Of a DNA stretch of 64,000 bases, positions 10,134-20,800 are shown in pieces. Source of the stretch: Whitmania pigra (lineage: Eukaryota > Annelida > Clitellata > Hirudinida > Haemopidae); the NCBI GenBank assembly GCA_021613335.1, contig JAJTWR010000113.1:824001-888000 (forward strand). Direction: 5' to 3'. How positions within the stretch are numbered: the stretch's first letter is position 1; each line of letters starts with the position of its first letter. Under the pieces are notes generated by a model. The model did not search any database. It had not been told where the DNA came from and was given only the letters and a program-made list of their open reading frames with translations. The position numbers and the translations under genes were made by a program.

Positions 10134-11210
10134 AGCCTACATGAGTGGCACTTGATCCTTGGTCATTGCAATGTCAGAGATATCTTGAAACTGAAATTCT
10201 GTTGGAATGAAAATTACAGACAAATCAGAATTTCAATGTGAAGTTTGCTCTCTTGGGAAAATGACACAGTCTTTCAACAAGCAAAGTGATGTGCATGCCA
10301 AAGAACCGTTAGAACTTGTTCATTGTGATTTAAGTGGTCCTATCACACCTACTGCAAGAAATATGCTGTTTGTTTTGTGGATGACCTATCTGGAGCCAGT
10401 ACTGTTTATTTCCTGCGCCAGAAATGTGATGCTGCTCAGAAGGTTTTTGCTGATTGTGCACGATAGCTAAACGTTTGAGAACCGACAATGGAACAGAATT
10501 CACGAATAGAGATTTCAAATCACTATTGCTGAAGCATCGGATAAAACATGAAAAATCTGCGCCCTATTTGCCACATCAAAACGGAACTGTTGAACGAAGT
10601 TGGCGATCATTGTTTGAGATGGCGAGATGTTTACTAATCCAATCTGAACTACCAAAAGAACTGTGGACATACGCTGTGCGTGCTGCGGCATACACACGTA
10701 ATCGATGTTTTTGCCCACGAACTGGTAAAACACCATATGAAAATTTGACCGGCAAGAAGCCTGACCTGTTCCGCATGTCTGTTTTTGGTTCAACATGCTA
10801 TGCTTTTGTACAAGATAAGAAGAAACTTGACCCAAGAAGCGAGAAAGCAGTATTCATAGGGTATGATCATGAAAGTCCAGCTTATCTCGTGTATTTCAAA
10901 AATTCTGGAGTTGTGAAAAAATCAAGGTGCGTGCGTTTCACGAACAAATTTGATTCAAATGAAAGTGAAGTTGTTGTTAGTGATTTTTCTGACGGCTACA
11001 TTGATCAAAAACTGACTGGAGTTGAAACGGAAACAAAGGCAGATGTAAGAAGTGATGAAATTGCACAAACTGAAACCCAGGATACCTCAAATTCAGATTC
11101 GATTGTTCGCAAATATCCTAAACGAAACACGAACAAACCAAAGTATTTGAGTGACTATATTCTGGATGATGACTCAATTAATCTTAATGTTCATTACTGC
11201 TATAAAATGT
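10134..11210 (+). pseudogene. Copia 2 integrase
   Basis: The zinc-binding pre-domain is LHEWHLILGHCNVRDILKL followed, after a frameshift, by CEVCSLGKMTQSF. The core has LVHCDLSGPITP (first Asp, about 10316), then a shift near 10470, RLRTDNGTEFTNRDFKSLLL (second Asp, about 10474) and PYLPHQNGTVERSWRSLFEM (Glu, about 10564). KAVFIGYDHESPAYLVYF is the conserved end of the core. All three catalytic residues are visible but in three frames. Confidence 0.9.
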
Positions 11211-12088
11211 CTGATGTGCCAAATACGTACAATGAAGCCATATCTTCTTCAGAATCTAGATACTGGAAACAAGCCATGTCTGACGAAATGAACTCGTTAA
11301 TGAAAAACGACACTTTTGAACAATGTCTACTACCTGAGAGTCGTAAAGTAATCAAAGGTCGTTGGGTCTATGCTGTGAAGTTTGGACCGGACGGCAATAT
11401 AAAGCCCGATATGTTGCCAAAGGTTATTCGCAAATAAAAGACATCGACTATACAGAAACTTTTTCACCAACTGTTCGAGTTACATCGATACGAATGATGA
11501 TGCAGTTAGCAGTACAACGTAATCTGATTATAAACCAGATGGATGTTAAAACAGCATATCTAAATGCTCCAATTGATTGTGAATTATATATTGAACAACC
11601 TGAAGGTTTTTCTGTTGATGACAAAACTGATAATAAAATTGTTCTGAATCTAAAAAAAATCTCTGTATGGCCTGAAACAGAGTGGCAGAAATTGGAATAA
11701 CATGTTGCATGATTTTTTGATTTCTGAAAGTTTTGAACAGTCATCAGCTGATCATTGCGTCTACACTCGTCTTAATACAGATTCTAAAGTCATCATTCTC
11801 TTCTGGGTTGATGATATTATCATTGCTGCGAGTGATGAATCCGTGTTGAAATCTGTAAAACAATCTTTGCATTCAAAGTTCAAAATGAAGGATCTTGGAC
11901 AATTAACATGGTTTCTTGGAATGCAATTTGAATGCTCATCTGGAGGTGAAATGATTAAGGTGAATCAATCCAAATATGTTGAAAAAATGCTGTCAAAATT
12001 CAACATGAGTGACTGCAAACCTAGATGTACGCCATGTGATTTGAATTTGAACAAACTGAAAGATGAAGATACCTGTACAGATCTGTAA
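11211..12088 (+). pseudogene. Copia 2 reverse transcriptase
   Basis: The RT begins within the frame ending at 11437 (YWKQAMSDEMNSLMKNDTFE, GRWVYAVKFGPDG), shifts frame to ARYVAKGYSQIKDIDYTETF and MDVKTAYLNAPIDCELYI, shows a stop at 11700, and resumes with ILFWVDDIIIAASDESVL, where VDD is the catalytic pair. KDLGQLTWFLGMQF and KYVEKMLSKFNMSDC follow. Three reading-frame interruptions. Confidence 0.9.
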
Positions 12089-12089
12089 T

Positions 12090-12750
12090 TGGAAGTTTGA
12101 TCTATGCAATGTCTGCTACAAGACCTGATTTATGTTTTGTAGTTTCCTATCTATCACAATTCACATCAAAGCCGATGAATATTCACATGACGATGGCTAA
12201 ACATGTCCTAAGATATTTAAAGGGAACAATGAACTACAGTTTAATTTTCAAGAGGTCTGATGGTGATTTAGATTTGATCGGATATTGTGATGCTGATTGG
12301 GCAAATTCTAAAGATCGTCGTAGTATTACTGGATATGGTTTTATGTTGTCGAGTACTGGTCCATTGATTTCATGGAAGTCTAGAAAACAACCAACTATTG
12401 CATTATCGACCTGCGAAGCAGAATATATGTCAATGTGTGCAGCTGTGCAAGAAGCAAAGTTTCTGATGTGTTTGTTAAAAGACATGACCGGAGGAATTAC
12501 GAACAATTCTGTTACATTCAATGTCGACAATCAGAGTGCAATTGAGTTGACAAAGAATCCTGTTTTTCATCAAAGATCGAAGCATATTGATATCAAGTAT
12601 CATTTCATCCGATCAGAAGTGGCAAGTGGTTTCATAAAACCGAAGTACATTCCATCCGAGAAGAACATTGCTGACAAGTCGTTCACAAAATCGTTGTCTA
12701 TTAACAAATTGAGAACTTTCATTCCTGCTATTATGAATGTTTTAGACTAA
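12090..12750 (+). pseudogene. Copia 2 RNase H (open 217-codon frame)
   Basis: An uninterrupted frame carries LIYAMSATRPDLCFVV, HVLRYLKGTMNYSLIF, LIGYCDADWANSKDRRSITG, LISWKSRKQPTIALSTCEAEY, FNVDNQSAIELTKNPVFHQ and KYIPSEKNIADKSFTKSL: all blocks of Copia RNase H, with catalytic D (YCDADW), E (CEAEY) and D (VDNQSA). The stop at 12748-12750 lies shortly before the purine tract and 3' LTR. Confidence 0.9.
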
Positions 12751-12794
12751 GCGTTATGATATTGACACTGGACACATCATAGTTTAAGAGGGAG

Positions 12795-13036
12795 TGTTGA
12801 GTTTAAACTATGTGTGATTTAATATGATATATGTATCTATGTTTTGTTGTCTGGGGACGCTTAGCTAGTTCTAAACTGTTTTGATTGCCGTTGTCGAGTA
12901 GTTCGTCGAGTGGAGTTCTTACGTAGTTTCTTAGTCGTTTCTTAGATGTTTATTTAGTTAAAATAAACTACATTAACCTTCTGATACAACTTTGTATTTA
13001 TTCCATCATCAGACATTAGTTATGACAAACTCAACA
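12795..13036 (+). repeat. Copia 2 3' LTR
   Basis: 242-bp partner of the LTR at 8679-8920, followed by the second copy of the TTGAG target duplication. Confidence 0.95.
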
Positions 13037-13041
13037 TTGAG

Positions 13042-13232
13042 TTCAATTTTTGTTTTGGTTTATAGGATTCAATTTTGTTCAAAATGTGTTCTTTTGTTTT
13101 GTAACAATATTGAACTGTTGAGGCCGTTAGTTGCACCCTTTTTCCTGTCGTTATTTTGGTTTTCAGTTGACATTGTATTTTAATAAAGGATGTTTTATCG
13201 TATAAATTAGAATTTAAATACGAAACACAACA
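13042..13232 (+). repeat. Remainder of Copia 1 3' LTR
   Basis: Starts where Copia 2 ends. Its last 90 bp or so match the truncated LTR at 5478-5581, including cagttgacattg, aataaaggatgttttatcgt and the terminal gaaacacaaca. Immediately beyond it the Gypsy pol sequence resumes on the minus strand. Confidence 0.8.
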
Positions 13233-13800
13233 GTCCTTTTTTGGAACCATGTGAAGTGGGCTGGAAAGAACTGCATTGTCGAACAATCCCAGCCTTTAAA
13301 GAGCATTGCGAATGTTTGCTTAGCGGCCTCAAATTTGTCAGGTGGGAGTTGTTGATAACAGGAACAGTTTGGTTTGCTTGAAGTAAAATTGTATGCTGTG
13401 CTCGCGATGAAGGTGGACGGAGGGGCCAATCAGAGCAGCCGTTGTTATCATTGCCGAGGAAAGTGACGTCTTCATGTCCACAAGTTGGCGGTTACGACAG
13501 TCAACAAGTAGATGGTGATGAATGAAGAAATCAGCCCCTAATATTTGTTGTGTGATGACTGCCACTATTGACGTCCAGGTGTATTTTCTTCTGAGGTCTC
13601 GACTGCTTATCGTAAGTGTAACTTCATGAATCTCGAGAGGCATACCGTTTTCTGTGTTCAACTTGACGTTTGTCTCTCTAATTGGAACTGAAATGTTTGA
13701 TAACTCTTTTTGGGGAATGATCGATACCGCTGATCCGGTGTCGACTAGAAATTTGAATTGATGACGTATGGTGTTAGCTGTTGTGAAAAATGCGCCATAA
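13233..13800 (-). pseudogene. Gypsy protease and start of RT
   Basis: Minus-strand reading LVDTGSAVSIIPQKELSNIS (about 13695-13756) is an aspartic protease with the DTG catalytic triad. It continues through EIHEVTLTISSRDLRRKYTW and ILGADFFIHHHLLVD, the typical Gypsy protease end. RT then begins with LPPDKFEAAKQTFAMLFK and SSPLHMVPKKD in different frames and is cut at 13233 by the Copia insertion. Confidence 0.85.
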
Positions 13801-14530
13801 AACGTAGGGGCATCTTAGATGGTCGCAACCATAGCAGAGCCTTCTATTCTACCGACTGGCTTGTGAGACACCGCTTGTCTTTCCAAAGTCGGCAGGATTA
13901 AGCCTCAGGACCAAAATAAATGTGTGCACGACAAACTATTGGTAGTTGACCTGGAGTGAGTTGGTTCTTGTGGTAACATTCAGTTTTGGTTCCTGGATCG
14001 TCTGTGTCTGTTGAACTGATGTTATGTCTGCCAATTTCCCCACCACTTCCAAAGGCAAGTAAGAACTTCTGTGCTGTAATGACTAGGGCCAAATTGGATC
14101 TCTGGAAGCTGTGGCGAACCATGTCGTCAGGTCCTCCAACTTGTTGTGCTAGATTTTTCATGGCTTGCAGATGTTGCGAAGGCCTGCCTGTTAGCGGATG
14201 TTGCTGCAGGAACTGGTCGAAGAGCTCAGCTTTGTTTGGAATGGTTTGCTCAAGATCTGCGGTCGTAAATTCATGGCCTCCACAGTGTCATCATCAAGGC
14301 GCATTACCACAGACCCTGGTAGGGCTGCCAATGCGTGATAAAACCTTGTTGAGCTCACCGTGATGTTGGAGAGAGCAAATTGTGCTTCCATTGCCTCGGC
14401 TGGGTTGAAAAGTCAATCGGTTTGATAGAAATTGAAGCAGCTTTCCATTTTTCATTGTCTCAGCGATATTCTTCCAGAAAAGTAAGATCAGCTGTATGGG
14501 GGTCTTCACAGACGTAACTCCGCATCAACT
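13801..14530 (-). pseudogene. Gypsy gag remnant
   Basis: Minus-strand pieces FLQQHPLTGRPSQHLQAMKN, QQVGGPDDMVRHSFQRSNL and ALVITAQKFLLAFGS resemble the gag of invertebrate Gypsy elements that lie 5' of such proteases. No zinc knuckle was seen. Assignment rests mainly on position upstream of the protease. Confidence 0.6.
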
Positions 14531-14757
14531 AAAGAGAGAGCAATTCTCATTGTTACTAATGAAATATCACTTCATCTTAATAATCAAGTATTGTATGGAA
14601 CGTCAGGAGTTTATGAATAGTTTGTGAAATTGTCAATATTCAGAGTGAGTGATCATGCTCAGTGAGCTTGCAATATCCATAGGAATTTTTGAATACTTTG
14701 AATCCAACAGGAATGCCACCTCACAAACTCAGATTTAAGATTGGCGCTGTTATCGTG
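14453..14757. repeat. Direct repeat copy A (Gypsy leader)
   Basis: About 305 bp nearly identical to 15254-15576 in the same orientation. Shared end points are cattgtctcagcgatattcttcc at the left and gcgctgttatcgtg at the right. It lies between gag and the putative primer site. Confidence 0.85.
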
Positions 14758-14783
14758 TTCGAAGTCGGGGGTCACCAATGAAG

Positions 14784-15240
14784 TGCTAAACCAGGCTAAC
14801 GCTTTGACTTTAATCGAACGTACAATCGGTATCACTCATAAACGGATTGACGACAATAACAAAGCATCAACGCGGTAAAACTCGGAAAACAAAACAAAAA
14901 CATCCTTCGTCGGGATGTGCAGTCACTACACGGTTATTATGGAAAATTAGTTTTAATAATAATTAATAATATGGGATGAAGTTCCATTGACTCATGTGCA
15001 TGCCTTCCTCGCGTTGAATAGCCTTCTCAAAGATTTATAAAAAGTTCCGAACAATGAAGTGGTAAAATCTGGATAATTTTTTGGGAGATGATTTATATCA
15101 ATTTGTGTCTGTTATACTCACGATATCTGGCCAGATGTTTGAAGAGACATCATATTTTGTTGGAAATATAATGAAACTCATTCGAAACGTGCGATCTCTT
15201 GACAATGAGAGAGAATTTAAAGACTGATTTTTAAAAGTAG
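14784..15240 (-). other. Possible Gypsy 5' LTR and unassigned sequence
   Basis: Lies next to the candidate primer site (minus strand TGGTGACCCCCGAC). On the minus strand the sequence before it ends in cacttca, compatible with an LTR end. No second copy of this sequence was found in the window, so the LTR call is tentative. Confidence 0.35.
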
Positions 15241-15253
15241 GAAGTGGCAATCA

Positions 15254-15576
15254 CATTGTCTCAGCGATATTCTTCCAGAAAAGTAAGATCAGCTGTATGG
15301 GGGTCTTCACAGACGTAACTCCGCATCAACTAAAGAGAGAGCAATTCTCATTGTTACTAATGAAATATCACTTCATCTTAATAATCAAGTATTGTATGGA
15401 ACGTCAGGAGTTTATGAATAGTTTGTTGTCAATATAGTTTGAATATAGTTGTCAATATTCAGAGTGAGTGATCATGCTCAGTGATCTTGCAATATCTATA
15501 GGAATTTTTGGATACTTTGAATCCAACAGGAATGCCACCTCACAAACTCAGATTTAAGATTAGCGCTGTTATCGTG
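15254..15576. repeat. Direct repeat copy B
   Basis: Second copy of 14453-14757, differing by a small insertion near 15424-15450 (ttgtcaatatagtttgaatatag) and a few substitutions. Copy B joins Helitron-like sequence at 15577, where the match stops. Confidence 0.85.
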
Positions 15577-15815
15577 CTACTCAGGAACTTACCCTCTAAA
15601 GGTTTCTGCAATGGAATCGGCTCAATCACACGATTGCAGCCCAATTGAAGCAAGAGTTATGGAAACAGCTAACGTGGAATTTGTTTTAATACCACAAATA
15701 CCACATATCCCTTCTGACACTAACATGACATTCGAATTCAAAAGTAAACAGTTTCCTCTCGGTTTAGCTTTTTCTATGACGATGAATAAATCTCAGGGTC
15801 AAACTTTGTAAAACC
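15577..15815 (+). pseudogene. Helitron helicase C-terminal fragment
   Basis: The frame ending at 15811 reads FVLIPQIPHIPSDTNMTFEF and FPLGLAFSMTMNKSQGQTL, the closing motifs of the PIF1-like helicase of Helitron transposons (pattern FAMTINKSQGQT). An additional shifted piece upstream (around 15580-15640) fits the preceding region. No Rep domain or Helitron terminus was found. A stop immediately follows QTL. Confidence 0.75.
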
Positions 15816-15861
15816 ATGTATCTACCTATCAAAACCGGTTTTCAGCCATGTCTGTATACAA

Positions 15862-16288
15862 CAGGGGTTGCCAGACCGTCGGAACATGAGAGCCACTTAA
15901 AAATTTGTTAATTGCTGCGATGAATCGCAACCCCAATCGGTTACAGTATGTTGTACAAATGATATATCATATGCATGATAACGTTTGTGTCATTAATAGA
16001 CATTTATATTGAAATAATAATATTTATTAATAAAAGTCACTCCTTTATAACTTCATATAAGAACATTAATTGTTCTGGCTATGCTTTTGAACCGGAAAGT
16101 TTCTTTAAATCTGGTTGATTAAAACAGCTCGGTATTTTGATTTTATAAATTACATTGTTGAGTACAGCGATTCGCAGCAGTAGGTTGTACCAAAAATGGA
16201 TATAATTCGACAACTGAAACAAAATATTTTCATGATTTTTTGAGAGCCGTACTTTGACCGAAAAAAAGCCGCAGTTTGGCCACCGTTG
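15862..16288. mobile_element. hAT-like non-autonomous element
   Basis: Left end CAGGGGTTGCCAGACC and right end, reverse complemented, CAACGGTGGCCAAACT are imperfect inverted repeats of hAT type. The 8 flanking bases (GTATACAA and GTCTAGAG) agree at only five positions, so the duplication is doubtful. The interior includes the repeat shared with 1706-1958. Confidence 0.5.
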
Positions 16289-16446
16289 GTCTAGAGTACG
16301 ATCATTCGACTATGGTAACTATTTAAGACATTAAAAATGTGTTTTCACAGAAATTTTTGACAAGGATGGTTAAGATATAAGTACTAAAATTATGTTTTGA
16401 TAACCATTGACTTTTATAAAATATTATTTTATATTATTTCTTTTTT

Positions 16447-16615
16447 CGCCGTTTTGCAAAATTGGGTTTTTTACTAGTATCTATGAAAACTGTCGTTCTT
16501 CGCAGTCTACGTCAATTCACTTTAAACCAATGAAAAACGATTTACGAACTAGAGTTTCAGCGACTAGTTTATGAAATAAATTTGCCCCAATAATTTTATC
16601 AAGTTGGCGCCTCTG
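16447..16615. repeat. Partial inverted copy of the 43.8-kb hAT element
   Basis: The reverse complement of this stretch matches 43817-43985: both contain caggcgccaacttgataaaatta-like ends, catttttcattggtttaaagtgaattgacg and gcgaagaacgacagttttcatag. The right end here is ...AAGTTGGCGCCTCTG, the hAT terminus. The other end is not present. Confidence 0.7.
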
Positions 16616-16629
16616 CATAGAACAGATAG

Positions 16630-17360
16630 CCCTTGTCATTCAAGACATGACTCGTATGCTAGAACAGACACTGAAAAGGAAAGGCTACTCGACCAGATTG
16701 GAACCGAAAATTCCAACTTAGCTAGGAACAAGAATTCCTGACATATGTGCCTGAAATAAATCTGAGTACATCGTTTGCGATATTGCAGTGATCTCTGACA
16801 TCTATGGACTGGATAGAGTTCACGGTTTCAGTCAAGGTAAATCCGACCCTAGTCATACTTGGATTAACACCCTTAAAAGTTTGGACAGCGAAGTGAACGA
16901 GGTTGTGGGTCGAGGGTGAGTGACTGCACTCCACTCCTAGTCTTGCACGCCTGGACCTTGTGTGTGATGATGTAAGTAGGACGAAGTTCAGTGTCCCACA
17001 CGCTCTACTGAAAATTTCGCTAAAATGACTGCGAGTTCTAAAGACTTTAAAAAATGCGAAGAATGCGAAATGTATTTTTAGTGTTTGAATCCAAACCAAG
17101 TTTGCAAGAACTGATTGCTTTATAGCAGTTCATGAAAGATGTCGGCGAAAGAGTTGAAGCATCAATAAGGAACAGCAACAAATAATCCAGTTGCTCAAAA
17201 AATAGTTTGAGACTATAGAAAGCAGGAAAGTATGGGATATGGTGAAAAATAAAGTTTTAAAGCTGGAGGACAAAGAAGAGAGCTTGCTGACATGACAGCC
17301 GAAGCTGGCACTAAAGGCAAGGCATGAACTATTTATCAGAAACAGCCAACACTTTAGCTG
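16630..17360 (+). other. Probable decayed LINE remnant
   Basis: Around 17262-17320 the plus-strand reading RELADMTAEAGTKGKA resembles the linker upstream of RT in RTE/CR1-like LINEs. Scattered readings before it (CEECEMYF near 17055) are too short to assign. Stops are frequent. Family assignment is weak. Confidence 0.3.
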
Positions 17361-17812
17361 GTCTTCAGCCGCATGAGCTAATCAAACAAGTGTTCATTCG
17401 CTATATTTATAATACCTTCATTAGCTCCGGTTGAGAGTTAATTTAGTTAGATCAATTTGTGATTTTGAATTTGATTTTAAATCATTCCGAAAGCAACCAA
17501 CCTTGACATTCGGATATTCGTTAAGTTTTATTTTGAATATAACTTTGAAAAAAAGTATTTGATGAATGTCACGAATCTTTGAATTGTAATCATGTCGATT
17601 ATTTTTATTACGTTTGGGGAATTAATTAAAAAATTTACAAGAAGCTTCGCAACGAGCTTTTGAAACAGCCGTTTGCATGATCAATAGCGTCCTCAACAAC
17701 GGTTTCTTAGATATTAGCCGTTGCTAACTGCGTTGATTCCTTTATTTACAATAACATTGTATTTATTAGAAGCTTAGATATCCCAGAACATACGTTTTAC
17801 TAACTGGAAATT

Positions 17813-17850
17813 ATGCCAAAATTATGTATCTGCAAAATCTGTACTTGTGG
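17813..17850 (+). CDS. SAXO: SAXO exon 1 (start, Cys motif)
   Basis: ATG at 17813 encodes MPKLCICKICTCG; the last codon is split (two bases) before the donor gttagt. This half of the CxCxxCxC signature plus the next exon's RHKCPH is what identifies the family. Confidence 0.9.
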
Positions 17851-20800
17851 GTTAGTAATGTAAATACAAGTAAGATAAAGATTAGTAAAATTTTTATTTG
17901 TTTTATCCAAACAACATTCTCTTTATGAAAATATTGTTGTCATTTGTAAATCTAGGTTAAAGCTCTAATCTTATCAACAAAAATGTTGTAATAGTTATTA
18001 CACCACCATATAAACTACATGTATTAATTAACTTCTCTGTCTATAACAGTGACAGAGATTCGGCTCTTGAAACTTCTTATAATAACTTAACTTATAAGTT
18101 ATATAGTTATCGTAGTCGATCCGCCGATTACTCGTTTTTTAGTTTTTTCGATTTTCATCTTGCGCCTTTGCTTTCTTTTCTGATCAGCTTCAGATTAGTT
18201 TTGTATTTCTGTCCACATTATCCACAAAATTTCATCGCCGATTGTCATCGAAGTCAGCGTAAGGCTACCCGATAAGTGTACTCTTACTATAAAGCAAATT
18301 GTCGCTTCCATCCTACGAATTCCAGTGATTGTACAACTCTACCAAAGGCCTATCTGAAAAGAGGCCAAAAAGATTTTTGGAAGCAGGATGAACTGCGATG
18401 AATTATTAAAAGTTATCTGCGAATTTACTTTAATGTTAAAGCTTATACAATACATATATAACAGACTTTATGCAATGTGATATAATAATAAATAATTATA
18501 ATATAAAATAAATTAGTAGCATTAAATATGAATACCACAGCTTTTTCATCAAAAGCATAAAGCAATTTATGTGATGTATCAAGCTTTATTGTGGCGTAGA
18601 TCAGGGGTACTCAAACTTTTTTGTCCGGGGTCCACATTACGTAATTTTCAGATAGATGGCGGTCCACAAGGGTCAAAGTCATGCGGACCGGGGGGGGGAC
18701 CTTCTATGATATTTGGAGAATAGCTAGTAATTGCAATTCTCAAACAATTTCCAAGATGTACATCAGTTAATTGACTTCGATTTTTAAACTTGATAATGTT
18801 CATAGTTGAAAATGATGATTCACAGGTGTAAGTTGATCCAAATATTGTCAGAACTGATAAAGCCAATTTCTTGGAGCAAGTGTATTGACCCTCAATTACA
18901 AACTTAGACCAGAATTCAGAATTTTTTAACTTTTAAAATTTTAAAATTTATTTTTTTGGAAATAATTGGAGGTCCACTTAAAAGCTATCGGCGGTCCGGA
19001 TTGTGGACCGCGGTCCGCAGTTTGAGTACCCCTGGCGTAGATGATCGCAAAATCAGGCCGACATAGAGTATAATATACACATCTGATGATGCCTGATGAA
19101 AGTATGTTTTCAAAAAGTTTGCACTTAGCAGAAATCCGAGGATGACGTTTGAATGTTTTAGAAGAAAAATTGGACATGAAATCCATGCATGGGACAACTA
19201 GATAAGGCTTTATCTGGCTTATTACAAGCTTTTTGGACACTACAAAGCATAGATCCGACTCAAATGGAAACGTTTTCCGTAGATTTTTCTGGCTGATCTA
19301 GGAAATACCAATGAATGTTTTTTGAAAATGTCAATTCATGGACAGAACAGAATAAGTTTCCACGTGCTGTCCATAATTTTGCCATGTAATCTTAATCTGT
19401 ACAGTTGATATTCGATCTCCATCTATTCTTGATATTTACAGAGTAAATAGTATAACATTAGTTAATAGTATCAGTGGTACTATGCACATCAATAACTTCT
19501 ATGTATAACCATGTTATGTCTAATAAAACAAATGTTTTCATTGCAGACGTCACAAATGCCCTCACAACCCTGCTGGTATTCCATATACAGAGGAACCATG
19601 TACATTTTCGGAATATGCAAATCAATTCCAGTCCTATCCTCTTCAGGTCCGGAAAAATTATAAGCCTGAACATGCAGTTATAACAAATCAAGCACCTCTG
19701 GATGCTAATACAACCCACAGGTTTATCTGGAAAATGATCAAAACTTATTTGCATATAGAAAATACGAATCTAAATTTATGATAAAAAGGATCAGTTGGTA
19801 AGTGGGCTTGATAAATAAAAGTTGTTATTTTTCGAGAAACATTTAGTTTAGACCAAATTCATATTCAAATATTGTAAATTAGTTATAGTACCCTAGTTAT
19901 AGTATTATTTCTCTTTAATGTTTGTTAGAACTGGAAGGCAAAATACAGTCAAATCCGGTGTCATAGGTTATCAAGTTTAATCAAAGTCTCACGAGAAATT
20001 CATTTCCGTTTGGGTCGCTTGACATAGAAGAAACAAACCTTAAATTTCTACGAGGTTTTGTAAAACGACACCACTGTATTTTTGAAGGCAGAGAAAAAAC
20101 AAGAGAACAATTATAAGAAAGTTTCATGAGAAGAAACCTGGAGTGTATGGATGGCCCACCTGCCAGCCCAAGTTCTTCAATTGCGAATGAAAGTAATACC
20201 AGCAAATGTATGAATGCGCGAACAATAACAACAATTTCTGAGAAACAGGTGTCAGCTGATATGGGCCAGGTGATTATTTGAAGATCCATGTGAGGCTCCT
20301 ACGCATCAATCGATGCGCTAAGCCAATGGTCCCCAACCTTCTCGAAACAACCCATTGATTTAGCGTTCTAATGAGTTAAATTTTAAATCACTTTATATTC
20401 AATTTTGTGTAACTGTATGTGTTATGAAGGCATGTTTAAATGCAAATAAAATAAAATCAGTAAACGTTGACCTGTCCGCGGTGTTGCAAAAGGTTGGAGA
20501 CCATTGCATTAAACCAAATCCCATATTGAAACTTTCCATGGAAGCAGTTGTCAAAAACTTTTTAATATTATTACATAGTTTGTATCAATTTGACCGGAAG
20601 TCTATGTTGGTGGCCCTGGGCCCTTCCCACTAAATCTGGCCGTGGAATGGCCTGTTAGTAGAGATTGCTATTAAATCATTGAAATATATAAATATAATTT
20701 TTTGAAATAGTAGAGGATATTAAAAAACCTTTTGAACAAAAAACATAATTTAATTAAACAATAATTTGGCAATAAATTATATTATTAGTCAGAGTGGGTT

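Larger units (their letters stand above)
8679..13036 (+). mobile_element. Copia element 2, complete, 4358 bp, 5-bp target duplication
   Basis: Two 242-bp LTRs (8679-8920 and 12795-13036) begin TGTTGAGTTTAAAC and end CTCAACA. They differ at about four positions (about 98% identity), so the insertion is fairly recent. The target duplication TTGAG is exact (8674-8678 and 13037-13041). A Copia primer site follows the 5' LTR and a purine tract (aagagggag, about 12786-12794) precedes the 3' LTR. gag-pol is complete in domain order but broken by several frameshifts and stops, so the copy is not autonomous as it stands. Confidence 0.95.
5478..13232 (+). mobile_element. Copia element 1 (outer), internally deleted
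   Basis: The truncated 5' LTR (about 5478-5581) and the 3' LTR (8671-8678 plus 13042-13232) share aataaaggatgttttatcgt and the end taaatacgaaacacaaca. Directly after the 5' LTR comes GGTTATGGGCCCAG (5582-5595), the Copia primer site matching initiator tRNA-Met. gag, integrase, RT and RNase H remnants follow in Copia order, but protease and the first half of integrase are missing. Copia element 2 is inserted in its 3' LTR. The missing left part of the 5' LTR and the missing Gypsy RT palm imply one deletion across that junction. Confidence 0.8.
1970..14782 (-). mobile_element. Ty3/Gypsy-type LTR retrotransposon, heavily interrupted
   Basis: Pieces of one minus-strand Gypsy element appear in the expected order from high to low coordinates: gag, aspartic protease and start of RT (14530-13233), RT thumb (5463-5325) and RNase H (2720-2127). 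The gap between the first two is filled by nested Copia elements and the gap between the last two by a hAT element with a clean 8-bp target duplication. The RT palm is missing, so a deletion accompanied or followed the Copia insertion. A candidate minus-strand primer site (TGGTGACCCCCGAC, about 14769-14782) sits upstream of gag. I could not match a pair of LTRs, so the outer limits are approximate. Confidence 0.7.

Noticed and set aside
16722..17099. 125-codon minus-strand frame
   Set aside because: No recognisable domain, no splice or start support; lies in a decayed region with weak LINE hints on the other strand.
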